Positions 51,606 through 60,160 of a stretch of 64,000 bases of DNA are shown piece by piece. The notes beneath the pieces were generated by a model. That model saw nothing but the letters and a program-made list of their open reading frames with translations, searched no databases and was not told where the DNA came from. How positions within the stretch are numbered: position 1 is the first letter of the stretch; every line of letters begins with the position of its first letter. A program made the translations under genes and the position numbers. Origin of the DNA: an uncultured Acetatifactor sp. (lineage in GTDB: Bacteria > Bacillota > Clostridia > Lachnospirales > Lachnospiraceae). The stretch spans positions 1 through 64,000 of the forward strand of contig CANREV010000011.1 of assembly GCA_947629645.1 (NCBI GenBank), read 5' to 3'.

Positions 51606-52386
51606 TTTTCTCTACCTCCTTTGCAAGCGCCAGATACTCTCCGGCGCTTCTTGCGCTCTTTTTGTATACCATCACGGGCCTGCTGTTATCCTGCGCCCAT
51701 TCGATCTCGCTGTCCACGCGGATTACGGTGTCAAACACCGTCACATCCTCAAACTCGCCCAGAACCTCCAGCGTCTGCTTCCCATAATTTTTTCTGGCGT
51801 CCATCTTAGTGATCACCACGCCTAAAAGCTTCAGTGAAGGCGCGATTTTTCTAACATTTTCCAAAAATTCAAACATATTCGCCAGACCGAACAGCCCCCA
51901 GGGACTGGCTTCCACGGGAAGGATCACAAAATCCGATGCGCAGAGGATATTCGTGACCCAGCCCCCCAAAGTGGGCGGCGCATCGATGAGAATGTAGTCA
52001 TATTTCCCGTTTTCTTTGATTTTTTCCAATCCGTTAGAGAGAATCGTCTCTCTCTGCCGCTTGGCGAAGAGCTCGTATTCGATGCCGCTCATCAAAGTGG
52101 AGGAAGGTATCAGATCCAGATTCTCATAGGGCGTGTGCACCACATATCCGGTCAGATCTTCCTCCTGTCGTATAGCGTGATAAAGGTTATTTTCCCCCGC
52201 GGCAAACTCAAGCACCTGTTCTTCCGGACAAAAAGACAGGGAAAGATTCATCTGCATATCGCCATCGATCAGCAGCACTTTCTTTCCCAGCGTGGAAAGC
52301 GAATATCCCACATTTGCACAGGTAGTAGTCTTTCCGCTGCCGCCTTTATTATTCGCAAAGGCTATTGTCTTCGTCTGTTTTGCCAT
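51586..52386 (-). CDS. ParA/McdA-type ATPase at the end of the BMC operon
   Basis: 266 residues. Deviant Walker A KGGSGKTT (14-21) with signature Lys14, switch I LLIDGDMQMNLS, and Walker B YDYILIDAPPTLGG: a complete ParA/MinD-class ATPase. No N-terminal helix-turn-helix, so it is of the small (chromosomal or cargo-positioning) kind. Such ATPases form dynamic gradients on the nucleoid to space plasmids, carboxysomes or other cargo. The ATG at 52386 overlaps the end of the DeoR gene by 38 bp and its own end overlaps the Lys/Ala-rich partner by 20 bp, binding it to the BMC transcript. No parS-like repeats were seen. A positioning role for the microcompartment is inference from context. Confidence 0.88.
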   Translation of the reverse strand: MAKQTKTIAFANNKGGSGKTTTCANVGYSLSTLGKKVLLIDGDMQMNLSLSFCPEEQVLEFAAGENNLYHAIRQEEDLTGYVVHTPYENLDLIPSSTLMSGIEYELFAKRQRETILSNGLEKIKENGKYDYILIDAPPTLGGWVTNILCASDFVILPVEASPWGLFGLANMFEFLENVRKIAPSLKLLGVVITKMDARKNYGKQTLEVLGEFEDVTVFDTVIRVDSEIEWAQDNSRPVMVYKKSARSAGEYLALAKEVEKNVRRSR

Positions 52387-53140
52387 AGAGACACTCGATT
52401 CCTTTCTCCGCAAAATAATTCATCCATTCTTCCGAAGGGCGGATATCCGTCACTACCATGTCGATCGCCGACAGTTCACAGATCCGCGAGAAAGCCACAT
52501 TGTCAAACTTTGTATAATCCACAGCCAGAATGCGCTTTTTTGCGCACTTTAGCATTGTCTGTTTCACCTGGGAAAACATTTCGTTGGCATCTGTGATCCC
52601 CTTTTTCATATCGATCCCCTTACAGGAGAGAATCACCTTATCCGCATGGAAAGAGCTGACCCCTTCCATGGCTTTCGGTCCCACCAGAGCCAGATAATTT
52701 TCCCGCAGGGTTCCTCCTGTGGAAATAATATCCCAGCCATTCACATCCGCCAGTTCCACCAAAACTTCTATGGAATTGGTGATGACTGTCAACCGTTTGC
52801 GAACCTTCAGCGCCTTTACGATAGAGACCGCCGTGGTGCTGGGATCCACGATGATATGCTCCCCCTCCCGGATCAGGCCCGCCACCAGTTCCGCAATCAC
52901 CTGCTTTCCCCGCATATTCCGCTTTTTGCGGACATTGAAAGGCATATCGATGCTGGTATTCTCATTCAGAATAGCGCCCCCATAGCTCTTAGTGGCAAGA
53001 CCTTCCCTGTCAAGCTTATCCAGATCCCTCCGGATGGTTTCTTCGGAAACCTCAAAGAGTGCACTCAGTTCACTGACAACTACCTTTTTTTCATCCTGCA
53101 GCTTTTCCAAGATCATATTTCTTCGTTCAACTGCCAGCAC
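52349..53140 (-). CDS. DeoR-family regulator of the microcompartment operon
   Basis: 263 residues from the GTG at 53140, which has AAAGGGGG 8 nt upstream and gives the classical start LAVERRNMILEKL; a GTG three codons earlier overlaps the ribosome site. Helix-turn-helix: VVSELSALFEVSEETIRRDLDKL. Sensor domain: VDPSTTAVSIVKAL, ITNSIEVLVELA, STGGTL, KVILSCKGID, AVDYTKFD, fitting sugar-phosphate binding. By family knowledge it represses sugar catabolic genes until a phosphorylated sugar appears; fuculose- or rhamnulose-phosphate is a reasonable guess. It follows the BMC-T gene and overlaps parA. Confidence 0.9.
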   Translation of the reverse strand: MLAVERRNMILEKLQDEKKVVVSELSALFEVSEETIRRDLDKLDREGLATKSYGGAILNENTSIDMPFNVRKKRNMRGKQVIAELVAGLIREGEHIIVDPSTTAVSIVKALKVRKRLTVITNSIEVLVELADVNGWDIISTGGTLRENYLALVGPKAMEGVSSFHADKVILSCKGIDMKKGITDANEMFSQVKQTMLKCAKKRILAVDYTKFDNVAFSRICELSAIDMVVTDIRPSEEWMNYFAEKGIECLYGKTDEDNSLCE

Positions 53141-53154
53141 TTTGTGCACCCCCT

Positions 53155-53703
53155 TTATAAGATCGACTTAATGATCTGCTCATCGGGATGGGCGATAACG
53201 GTGGAATCCAGATACATGCCGCTCTCCGCCACAGCCGCCTTGGCTCTGGCAATGGCCGCGTCTACCGCCGAAACCTCCCCGCACAAATACACATAAGATT
53301 TGCCGCACATTCCCTTTGCAATGCGCAGTTCGATCAATTCCACCTCGGAAGTCTTTGCAGCCACATCTGCAGCCACGATAATGGAAGACGCGTCAAATGT
53401 CTCCAAAACGCCCAGGGAGCTCACGTTCTCAATATGGGTAGTCCCGTATATGGCGGGGAAAATCCCCTCATCCGGATTTCCCAGCACAAAACTGTCGATC
53501 AGCTGCTCCCCATACTGCACCTTAGCCGTTGCTACCGCCGCGTCCACGGCGCTGAGATCTCCGGTGATCAGCGCTATGTATTTTCCGGGGCAGACCACCT
53601 GCGCTTCGATCAACTCTACCGCCGCAGTTTTTACCATGGCATCCGCCGCAGTAACGCCTGTAGAAACCGTCTTAAATTCTATCATTCCCAATGCTCTGCT
53701 CAT
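53155..53703 (-). CDS. pduT: PduT-like trimeric shell protein (BMC-T)
   Basis: 182 residues, two tandem BMC domains (about 3-90 and 95-182): LGMIEFKTVSTGVTAADAM, LIALITGDLSAVDAAV-like segment, then LGVLETFDASSIIVAADVA and LCGEVSAVDAAI. Cys38 (VVCPGKY) matches the pore Cys of PduT that binds a [4Fe-4S] cluster across the trimer. It would pass electrons between the lumen and the cytosol together with PduS, encoded 7 bp upstream. Confidence 0.92.
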   Translation of the reverse strand: MSRALGMIEFKTVSTGVTAADAMVKTAAVELIEAQVVCPGKYIALITGDLSAVDAAVATAKVQYGEQLIDSFVLGNPDEGIFPAIYGTTHIENVSSLGVLETFDASSIIVAADVAAKTSEVELIELRIAKGMCGKSYVYLCGEVSAVDAAIARAKAAVAESGMYLDSTVIAHPDEQIIKSIL

Positions 53704-53710
53704 GGTCCGC

Positions 53711-55054
53711 CTACCTCTCTGTAATCACAATGTATTTGTCCGTCACTTCCCTGACAATGCCATCCATGGAAGCGTGAATCGCTACGCTTAAGCCATTGCC
53801 GCAGGCTGCGATCCTGTCTCCGCGCTTCACTTCTGTTCCCGCATGGACCTCCGCAACGGCGGGAGCTCCGATGTGCTGACTCATCATAATCTTCACTTTG
53901 TGGATCAGATTCTGTTCCTTCCAGTAAGAGTCTTTCTGTAAAGGAGCCTCCGCGTCATACCGAGCAAGCCCCAGTCTTGCCGCCAGCCGCTCCTCCGGCA
54001 CTTTGCGGTACTGTCTGCTTTCCTGAACAGGAGCGGGAACCACGCCCGCGGGAGGCTTTACTCCTGCCTTGCGAAGACCCGCCTTATAGTCAGCGATCAG
54101 ACTTCTTGGCGACAATCCCTGAGGGCAGGAAAAATTCTCACAAAGGCCACAGGAACTGCAAAACATAGTATTTAAGAACACATTTGTATCCTGAAAGTCC
54201 TGATTCGCCGCGCTCCGCATAAATTTATGAGGCTCAATGGGGTGTCCCAGCGCATGTCTGGGGCACAGACTGGTACATGTCTCACACTGACAGCAGGAAG
54301 AAGCCGCCCGCTTTAAGTCGATAGCGGGATTCCTGTTTTTCCTCTGTACCAGGGGATGACTCTTATCCAGCACGATCACGGCGTTTGTGGTTTTTGTCAC
54401 CACCGCCGTCTCATCCGCCAGATTTCCCATCATAGGGCCGCCCACCAGATAAACGGGATCCTTTGCCAGTGTCTTTCCCGCATACGCCGTCACGTCTTTG
54501 ATGGATGCGCCCAGAGGCACCCTCACTGTGACAGGATGCTCCACCTCGCCGACAATGGTCACCACCTTGTCGATAACAGGCGTATTCTCCTCCAACGCCC
54601 GATATATATTGTAAACCGTCTCCACGTTAAAGACGGCCACGCCCTCCTCAATGGGCAGACCTCCGGGGCGGATCACCCGGCCCGTTGCCTCGTAGATCAA
54701 CACCACCTCGTCCCCCATGGGATATGCGCCGTCCAGAAGCTGGATGCGCATATCGGGATAGGCGTCTATATATCTGTCTATAGCTTTTAATGTCGCTTTG
54801 TATTCTTTTTTAATGCCGATAACAGCTTCCTTTGCCCCGACTGTCCGGGCAATTTCATCAAAGGTCCTTAAAATTTCCTCCGCCCGCTGTTCCAGCAGCT
54901 GTCTGTGAAGCTTCAGCAGCGGTTCACATTCAGCACAATTCATCAGGATCACTTCAGCGCGCTCATCCACTTTCGCATAGGTGGGAAAACCCGCGCCGCC
55001 GGCGCCTACAATGCCTGAATCCTGTAATATCTGCTTTAACTTCTGAATCTCCAT
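53711..55054 (-). CDS. pduS: PduS-like cobalamin-reductase/RnfC-type Fe-S flavoprotein
   Basis: 447 residues. N-terminal glycine-rich GIVGAGGAGFPTYAK and LMNCAECEP; middle FMN/NADH-binding RnfC-like domain with YPMGDEVVLIYEATGR; two cluster motifs CCQCETCTSLCP (Cys 257, 260 and neighbours) and CSSCGLCENFSCP (299-310); a C-terminal barrel-sandwich region VHAGTEVKRGD. PduS moves electrons from NADH; since the dehydratase here is a glycyl-radical enzyme and needs no B12, the role is redox balance, perhaps NAD+ recycling or activase reduction through PduT. Start ATG 55054 follows GGGG. Confidence 0.92.
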   Translation of the reverse strand: MEIQKLKQILQDSGIVGAGGAGFPTYAKVDERAEVILMNCAECEPLLKLHRQLLEQRAEEILRTFDEIARTVGAKEAVIGIKKEYKATLKAIDRYIDAYPDMRIQLLDGAYPMGDEVVLIYEATGRVIRPGGLPIEEGVAVFNVETVYNIYRALEENTPVIDKVVTIVGEVEHPVTVRVPLGASIKDVTAYAGKTLAKDPVYLVGGPMMGNLADETAVVTKTTNAVIVLDKSHPLVQRKNRNPAIDLKRAASSCCQCETCTSLCPRHALGHPIEPHKFMRSAANQDFQDTNVFLNTMFCSSCGLCENFSCPQGLSPRSLIADYKAGLRKAGVKPPAGVVPAPVQESRQYRKVPEERLAARLGLARYDAEAPLQKDSYWKEQNLIHKVKIMMSQHIGAPAVAEVHAGTEVKRGDRIAACGNGLSVAIHASMDGIVREVTDKYIVITER

Positions 55055-55096
55055 CACACGCCCCAACTTTCCTGAGAAAAATTCCTTCGGAAACCC

Positions 55097-55345
55097 CTAC
55101 TTCTCGTCAACGATCCCCACGATCGCCGCGTCCACAGGTACGTTCTCCAAACCTACTCTTGCCGCGCTTCCCATGGTCACCAATACAGTTTCCCCGATTC
55201 CCGCGCCGATATTGTCGATGGCGACAAACCGGGACGCGCAGGCCCCCATTTCCTCCAAAGGCTCAATGATCATAAACTTATTGCCGATCAGATTTTCACA
55301 TTTGCGGGTGGAAACAATGCTTCCAACTACCTTTCCTATCACCAT
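55097..55345 (-). CDS. eutN: EutN/CcmL-type shell vertex protein (BMC-P)
   Basis: 82 residues: MVIGKVVGSIVSTRKCENLIG, KFMIIEPLE, VAIDNIGAGIGETVLVTMGSAAR, DAAIVGIVDEK. Pentamers cap the vertices of the shell. Start at 55345 chosen because AAAGGAGA is about 9 nt upstream; the frame is open further but overlaps pduL. A long hairpin (55366-55409) lies right before its ribosome site. Confidence 0.95.
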   Translation of the reverse strand: MVIGKVVGSIVSTRKCENLIGNKFMIIEPLEEMGACASRFVAIDNIGAGIGETVLVTMGSAARVGLENVPVDAAIVGIVDEK

Positions 55346-55365
55346 GACACGATTCTCCTTTAATT

Positions 55366-55409
55366 CAGGGGCTCCGCAAAATACGCTTTCCTTTTTGCGG
55401 CAGCCCCTG
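55366..55409 (-). promoter_or_regulatory. Long intercistronic hairpin before eutN
   Basis: Arms 55366-55381 and 55393-55409 pair over 15 bp (7 + 8) with a 1x2 internal loop around an 11-nt loop. No T-run follows. It lies in the 115-bp gap between pduL and eutN, just upstream of the eutN ribosome site, and may control mRNA stability or translation of the low-copy vertex protein. Confidence 0.75.
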
Positions 55410-55460
55410 ACGGATACCTGACGATTCATCCGTCCGGCAGACAGCTGTCCGGACCGTTTG

Positions 55461-56105
55461 CTACCTGATGATCGTGACCTTGTCGCCGGTCCTGATCTTG
55501 CTGGCGTTCGCCTCATCGGTATCAATGTGCATCTCCAGGGTAAAGCTATCGTGCACACGAATCTTTACCTGATTAAATATAGTGCCTCTCTCGTTATCCG
55601 CTTTAACGGACACGATATCCCCGTCATGGACGCCGGCTGCAGCCGCGTCCGCAGGCGACATATGAATATGGCGCATGGCAATGATACAGCCTTCCTTCAT
55701 GTAAATCGCGCCCTTGGGGCCGACTACCGCGATAGGAGCGCTGGCTGCCACATTCCCCGACTCGCGGATGGGCGCCGCTATGCCAAGCTTCATGGCATCG
55801 GTGGCTGAGATTTCAACCTGAGATGCCTTTCTCACAGGTCCCAGGACCCGGACATTCTCAATCGCGCGAAGCTTAATGCCAACGATGGTGACAGTCTCAT
55901 TGCAGGCGTATTGTCCGCCCATCAGATCTTTCTTTTTCGTCAGCTGATATCCCTCGCCAAACAGAGTCTCCACATCCTGTTGGGTCAGATGGATATGTCT
56001 TGCGGACACACCCACCGGAACCTGATAACCATTTGTCTTCTGGTCCATCTTATTGATGGTCTCAAGGACCATTTTTGTGATTGCTTCAACCGTCTGCTGT
56101 TCCAT
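55461..56105 (-). CDS. pduL: PduL-type phosphate propanoyltransferase
   Basis: 214 residues. Two PduL domains with the Zn-His motifs VSARHIHLT and IAMRHIHMSPADA, and GPVRKASQVEIS. It turns propionyl-CoA into propionyl-phosphate and recycles CoA inside the compartment. The first 20 residues (EQQTVEAITKMVLETINKM) form an amphipathic encapsulation helix. ATG at 56105 chosen because it gives this helix directly. No propionate kinase gene is in the window. Confidence 0.95.
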   Translation of the reverse strand: MEQQTVEAITKMVLETINKMDQKTNGYQVPVGVSARHIHLTQQDVETLFGEGYQLTKKKDLMGGQYACNETVTIVGIKLRAIENVRVLGPVRKASQVEISATDAMKLGIAAPIRESGNVAASAPIAVVGPKGAIYMKEGCIIAMRHIHMSPADAAAAGVHDGDIVSVKADNERGTIFNQVKIRVHDSFTLEMHIDTDEANASKIRTGDKVTIIR

Positions 56106-56144
56106 GATTATCCTCCACAAACTACGAACGATCCGTTAACAGGA

Positions 56145-56426
56145 TCAGGCTTTGATCTTGGGAAGAATCATCTCAACATCAGAATGAGGACGAGGGATTA
56201 CATGGGTAGCTACCAGCTCGCCCAGTTTGCTTGCGCTTGCGGAACCGGCTTCCACGGAAGACTTCACCGCGCCTACATCGCCGCGTACCATTACGGTCAC
56301 CAGACCGGATCCGATCTTCTCAGTACCTACCAGCGTTACATTCGCCGCTTTACACATTGCGTCCGCCGCTTCGATTGCCGCCACCAGACCTCTTGTTTCT
56401 ACCATTCCTAATGCTTCCTGTGCCAT
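56145..56426 (-). CDS. pduA: PduA-like hexameric shell protein (BMC-H), copy 2
   Basis: 93 residues: [40 protein letters not shown] (pore loop KIGSG), [16 protein letters not shown]. Start ATG 56426 follows AGGAGG. It is about 80% identical by eye to the BMC-H at 56854-57129, so the two arose by duplication. It forms the main facets of the shell. Confidence 0.96.
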   Translation of the reverse strand: MAQEALGMVETRGLVAAIEAADAMCKAANVTLVGTEKIGSGLVTVMVRGDVGAVKSSVEAGSASASKLGELVATHVIPRPHSDVEMILPKIKA

Positions 56427-56457
56427 TTCTTTTTCCTCCTGTTTTCTTGAAATTATT

Positions 56458-56793
56458 TTATACTTCCTGAATCGTCTGCGCATCCAGCGAACTTACCGAT
56501 GTCTTATCCCGAAACCGGCTGGCGCTGAGTTTCACAAGCCGCCAGATCTCCTCGTGGGGATTGGCGATCACGCCGCTCGCCACAGGCTTCTTGATCGCAT
56601 TCTTCACCGCGGTTTCCACCGCTTCCGTCACAGCCGCCACATCGCCCGTGATCACAACGGTGACAAGGCGTCCGCCCAGTTTTCTCTCCCAGGTTACCAG
56701 CTCCACGCCGGAAGTCTTGCACATGATATCCAGCGCATCCACCGCTGCCACCACACCTGAGATTTCGATAAAGCCTAATGATGTATTACTCAT
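56458..56793 (-). CDS. Hexameric shell protein (BMC-H) with C-terminal extension
   Basis: 111 residues: [43 protein letters not shown] (pore loop KLGGR), [14 protein letters not shown], and then an extra 19 residues ([20 protein letters not shown]) not found in plain PduA. The basic pore residue may give another permeability. It lies between the two PduA-like copies. Confidence 0.93.
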   Translation of the reverse strand: MSNTSLGFIEISGVVAAVDALDIMCKTSGVELVTWERKLGGRLVTVVITGDVAAVTEAVETAVKNAIKKPVASGVIANPHEEIWRLVKLSASRFRDKTSVSSLDAQTIQEV

Positions 56794-56853
56794 GCCTGGC
56801 TCCTTCTCTTCCCTATCAGGTCCTTTTCCCAGATCATCATCCGATCCCTGCCA

Positions 56854-57129
56854 TCAGATTCTGGGAAGGATCTTCTCCACATCGGCGTGAGGACGGGGGA
56901 TCACATGTGCCGCCACCAGCTCTCCCAGTCTGCTTGCAGCTGCGGAACCGCTCTCTACAGACGCCTTTACGGCGCCCACATCGCCGCGCACCATTACGGT
57001 TACCAGACCGGACCCGATTTTCTCGGTACCGATCAGCGTTACCTCCGCGGACTTGGTCATTGCATCAGCCGCCTCGATTGCTGCCGTAAGACCTCTTGTT
57101 TCTACCATTCCCAATGCTTCCTGTGCCAT
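56854..57129 (-). CDS. pduA: PduA-like hexameric shell protein (BMC-H), copy 1
   Basis: 91 residues, near-twin of the 93-residue BMC-H downstream: [21 protein letters not shown], same pore loop EKIGSG and [24 protein letters not shown] precedes the ATG. Differences cluster in the helices (MTKSAEV against MCKAANV), so mixed hexamers are possible. Confidence 0.96.
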   Translation of the reverse strand: MAQEALGMVETRGLTAAIEAADAMTKSAEVTLIGTEKIGSGLVTVMVRGDVGAVKASVESGSAAASRLGELVAAHVIPRPHADVEKILPRI

Positions 57130-57168
57130 AATGTTCTCCTTTCATAGGCTCAATGTGTAAATTGTACT

Positions 57169-57483
57169 TTAATTCTTGTCAAATGCGTTCAGTTTCAGCA
57201 TCTTCTCCGTATCTTCCGTAGGCCTGGCAATAATGTGTTTCTGCACCACTCCGGTCAGGGACTCCGCCATAGCCTCCCCTGCCGCCATAGCCGCTTCCAC
57301 ATCTGCAACGGATCCCCGGAATTTGATCGTTACCAGCAAAGGCACCGGTAGCGAATCTGCATTTGCAGGTTTATTTTTATCGAAAGTCTCCAGTCTGACG
57401 TTTGCCGCCTTACAGCCCGCATCGGCTGCGAGGAACGCGCAGGTCAGTCCGTATACCTCCAAAAGTCCTACCGCTTCTTCCAT
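57169..57483 (-). CDS. Hexameric shell protein (BMC-H) with enlarged pore-region loop
   Basis: 104 residues: AVGLLEVYGLTCAFLAADAGCKAAN, then FDKNKPANADSLPVPLLVTIKFRGSVADVEAAM, and HIIARPTEDTEKML. The stretch where PduA has its short KIGSG pore loop is 10-12 residues longer here and Pro/Asn-rich. First shell gene after the alcohol dehydrogenase gene. The altered loop may change or close the pore; inference. Confidence 0.9.
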   Translation of the reverse strand: MEEAVGLLEVYGLTCAFLAADAGCKAANVRLETFDKNKPANADSLPVPLLVTIKFRGSVADVEAAMAAGEAMAESLTGVVQKHIIARPTEDTEKMLKLNAFDKN

Positions 57484-57508
57484 AACCGCCTCATTTCCGC
57501 ATGGTCAG

Positions 57509-58717
57509 CTACTTGTTGACAATGGCAATCTTCAGTCCCGTCATCGCCAGATTCGTTTTTAACGCTTCGTTGATTTCCTCCAGAGGATATGTATGAGTGA
57601 TCAGCTTGTCAATAGGCAGTCCGATCTTCTTTGCGCTCTTTAAGAAATCAAAGGTAGTCGCATAATCTCTCAAAGTATATACCCATGACCCCACGGTAGT
57701 GATCTCCTTGGAACAGATATCAAAGTGAGGATTGATGGTTGCATCGCCGCCGTTGATGAAAAATCCCAGTTCGCAAAGTCCGCCGCCATTGCGGATGAAC
57801 TTATAGATGTTGGAATGTCCTGCGGGAGATCCGGTGCACTGGAACGCGAAATCCGCCAGATGTCCGTCAAATTTCTCCGCTACCGCGGCGGACAGCGCCT
57901 CAATGCCCTTGTGATCCTTAAAGTTGACATAGTCGGAAGCGCCAAGCTCCTTAGCGAATTCCAGACGTTTGTTCTCTCCGTCTACCGCCACAATGTTGTT
58001 GATGCCCATAGTGCGCAGGATCGCGATACAGATCAGGCCGATCGGCCCGCAGCCCTGCACCACCACTCTGGAATTGAAGCGGAGAATGCCGGTACTCTTG
58101 GCGCGCTCTACGGCGTGGATCAAAACCGCGCAAGGCTCGATCAGAATCCTTGAGTAGAGATCCAGATCGCTGACGTTGAATACCGTGGAGCCTCCCCTGA
58201 TTAAAATATAGTCGGAGAACCATCCGTTCAAATGAATATCGTCATCGGGAAGCAGTCCGTAAACGTCCGCGCCCCCCACATTCTGCTTATTCAGGTCAAA
58301 CATGGTAATATCAGGATTATCCTTGAAGATCATGCAGGTCACTACTTTGTCGCCGACTTTTAAGTCTTTGCCCGCGCTGTCTTTCTTCACATTCTTCCCC
58401 ATTTTCACGATCTCGCCGGTGCCCTCATGTCCCAGGGCAACGGGAATCAGGCTGAAAGGATCCCGCTTGAACTCATGCGCATCGGTACCGCAGACGCCGC
58501 ATCCCTCCACCTTCACTAAAATATCGTCATCTCCCACCTGCGGCATGGGAAATTCTTTTACATCAAAGTGTTCCAGACTTGTCAGCATTGCCACGTGGGC
58601 GGTTTTGGGGATCGCGCCGCCTGATGAGCTGCCGCCGGCCGGGGATGATGCATTCGCTCCTGCCATATTGGCAAGCACTTGTTTTACGATCGCTTCGATC
58701 TGTGCTGTATCAGCCAT
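57509..58717 (-). CDS. Zinc-type alcohol dehydrogenase with encapsulation peptide
   Basis: 402 residues. Residues 1-20 (TAQIEAIVKQVLANMAG) are an amphipathic targeting helix followed by an Ala/Ser/Gly linker (21-36). The rest is an MDR dehydrogenase: GCGVCGTDAHE (catalytic-zinc Cys76), GHEGTGEIV, NAD-binding VQGCGPIGL. The four-Cys structural zinc loop is absent. Expected to reduce propionaldehyde to 1-propanol, recycling NADH for the aldehyde dehydrogenase; polyol substrates are possible. Confidence 0.9.
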   Translation of the reverse strand: MADTAQIEAIVKQVLANMAGANASSPAGGSSSGGAIPKTAHVAMLTSLEHFDVKEFPMPQVGDDDILVKVEGCGVCGTDAHEFKRDPFSLIPVALGHEGTGEIVKMGKNVKKDSAGKDLKVGDKVVTCMIFKDNPDITMFDLNKQNVGGADVYGLLPDDDIHLNGWFSDYILIRGGSTVFNVSDLDLYSRILIEPCAVLIHAVERAKSTGILRFNSRVVVQGCGPIGLICIAILRTMGINNIVAVDGENKRLEFAKELGASDYVNFKDHKGIEALSAAVAEKFDGHLADFAFQCTGSPAGHSNIYKFIRNGGGLCELGFFINGGDATINPHFDICSKEITTVGSWVYTLRDYATTFDFLKSAKKIGLPIDKLITHTYPLEEINEALKTNLAMTGLKIAIVNK

Positions 58718-58771
58718 TTCTACTGCTCCTTTCTGATTTTTATGTCAAACTTCAAACTTTTTAAAATCTTC

Positions 58772-60160
58772 CTACCGTATACAGAGGCTGTCAGCCATAA
58801 CGCACCGTCTGCTCTTAGTAAACGACTTGGCGCTTGTCAGGCCTTCTCCGGTACGGCTGGCAATGGTAAAGGTACAATACCCTTCTCCGCCAAATCCTAA
58901 CGCCGCGTAGGAAGGCGCGTTTTTCACCAGAATTGCCGTATCGATCTCCCTGGCGTACTTTGTAATATGGTCGATATTCTTGGAATGGATATGGGCGGAA
59001 TGACGATTGCCATGCTCCAGCCAGACAGCCTTTTCAATAGCATCGTCAATATCTTTCGCACGAACCATGCCAAGAATCGGCATCATCAGTTCCGTTGCAA
59101 TCAAAGGATGCTCTTTCTCGCCCTCAAACACGATACAACGGATATTGTCGGGCACGGTAACGCCGATCATTCCAAGCAGCGTCTTTGCATCCCGTCCCAC
59201 ACATTTGCGGTTCAGACCCTTGGGAGTCAGCACAACGTTTATCAGCTTATCCTGCTCCTCTTTGGAGATCAGATAGCAGCCCTGTTCGGAAAGCATATAG
59301 TGCATCAGTTCGTCCGCGATGGAATCCACCGCTACGATCTCTTTCTCCGCGATACAGGGAAGGTTGTTGTCAAAGGTACAGCCGTTCACGATATCTTCCG
59401 CCGCTTTGCGGACATCCGCAGTTTCGTCCACCACTGCCGGAGGATTGCCCGCGCCTGCGCCGATTCCGCGTTTCCCCGAAGAAAGCACCGCCGTAACCAC
59501 GCCGGGACCGCCCGTTGCGGCAATCAAAGGGATATCCTTATGTTTCATCATGATATTGCTGGTTTCCAGCGTAGGTTTCTCAACGGTACATGCCACATTG
59601 TCAGGACCGCCTGCCTCCAATGACGCCTCATTGATCAGATTCAACGCAAAAATAGAAGTCCTGATCGCTGCCGGATGGGGGTTAAACACAACAGTGTTGC
59701 CTGCCGCGATCATGCCGATGGAATTGCAGAGCACCGTCTCGCTGGGGTTCGTGCAGGGAGTGATGGCCCCGATCACGCCGAAAGGTCCCATCTCGATCAA
59801 AGTCAATCCTCTGTCACCCGACCAGGCAGTGGTCTTAAGGTCCTCCGTTCCGGGAGTTTTGTCTGCCACTAAGTGATGCTTTAATATCTTATGTCCCACA
59901 TTGCCCATTCCTGTTTCATTCACGCCCATTCTGGCCAATGTCTCCGCATTTTCATGGGTTTTTCTGCGGATGTTGCTGATGATCTGTTCTCTCTGGTCCA
60001 GAGACATTCTGCGGATGATAGCCTGTGACTTCTTTGCAGCGGCGATCGCTTCGTTCATATCCGTAAATACGCCATGGCTCTTTGCCACGGGCTCCGCAAT
60101 CTGAAGCTGCGCCACAACCTCCTGAACAATGTCCTGTACCATGCCTTCATTTACAAGCAC
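58772..60160 (-). CDS. pduP: CoA-acylating propionaldehyde dehydrogenase (PduP-like)
   Basis: 462 residues. Encapsulation helix at 4-22 (NEGMVQDIVQEVVAQLQIA); ALDH domain with EMGPFGVIGAITPCTNPSE, SGKRGIGAGAGNPP and catalytic Cys269 in FDNNLPCIAEKE, then GGEGYCTFTIA near the end. It converts propionaldehyde to propionyl-CoA inside the shell. Start overlaps the end of the GlcG-like gene by 10 bp. Confidence 0.96.
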   Translation of the reverse strand: MLVNEGMVQDIVQEVVAQLQIAEPVAKSHGVFTDMNEAIAAAKKSQAIIRRMSLDQREQIISNIRRKTHENAETLARMGVNETGMGNVGHKILKHHLVADKTPGTEDLKTTAWSGDRGLTLIEMGPFGVIGAITPCTNPSETVLCNSIGMIAAGNTVVFNPHPAAIRTSIFALNLINEASLEAGGPDNVACTVEKPTLETSNIMMKHKDIPLIAATGGPGVVTAVLSSGKRGIGAGAGNPPAVVDETADVRKAAEDIVNGCTFDNNLPCIAEKEIVAVDSIADELMHYMLSEQGCYLISKEEQDKLINVVLTPKGLNRKCVGRDAKTLLGMIGVTVPDNIRCIVFEGEKEHPLIATELMMPILGMVRAKDIDDAIEKAVWLEHGNRHSAHIHSKNIDHITKYAREIDTAILVKNAPSYAALGFGGEGYCTFTIASRTGEGLTSAKSFTKSRRCVMADSLCIR

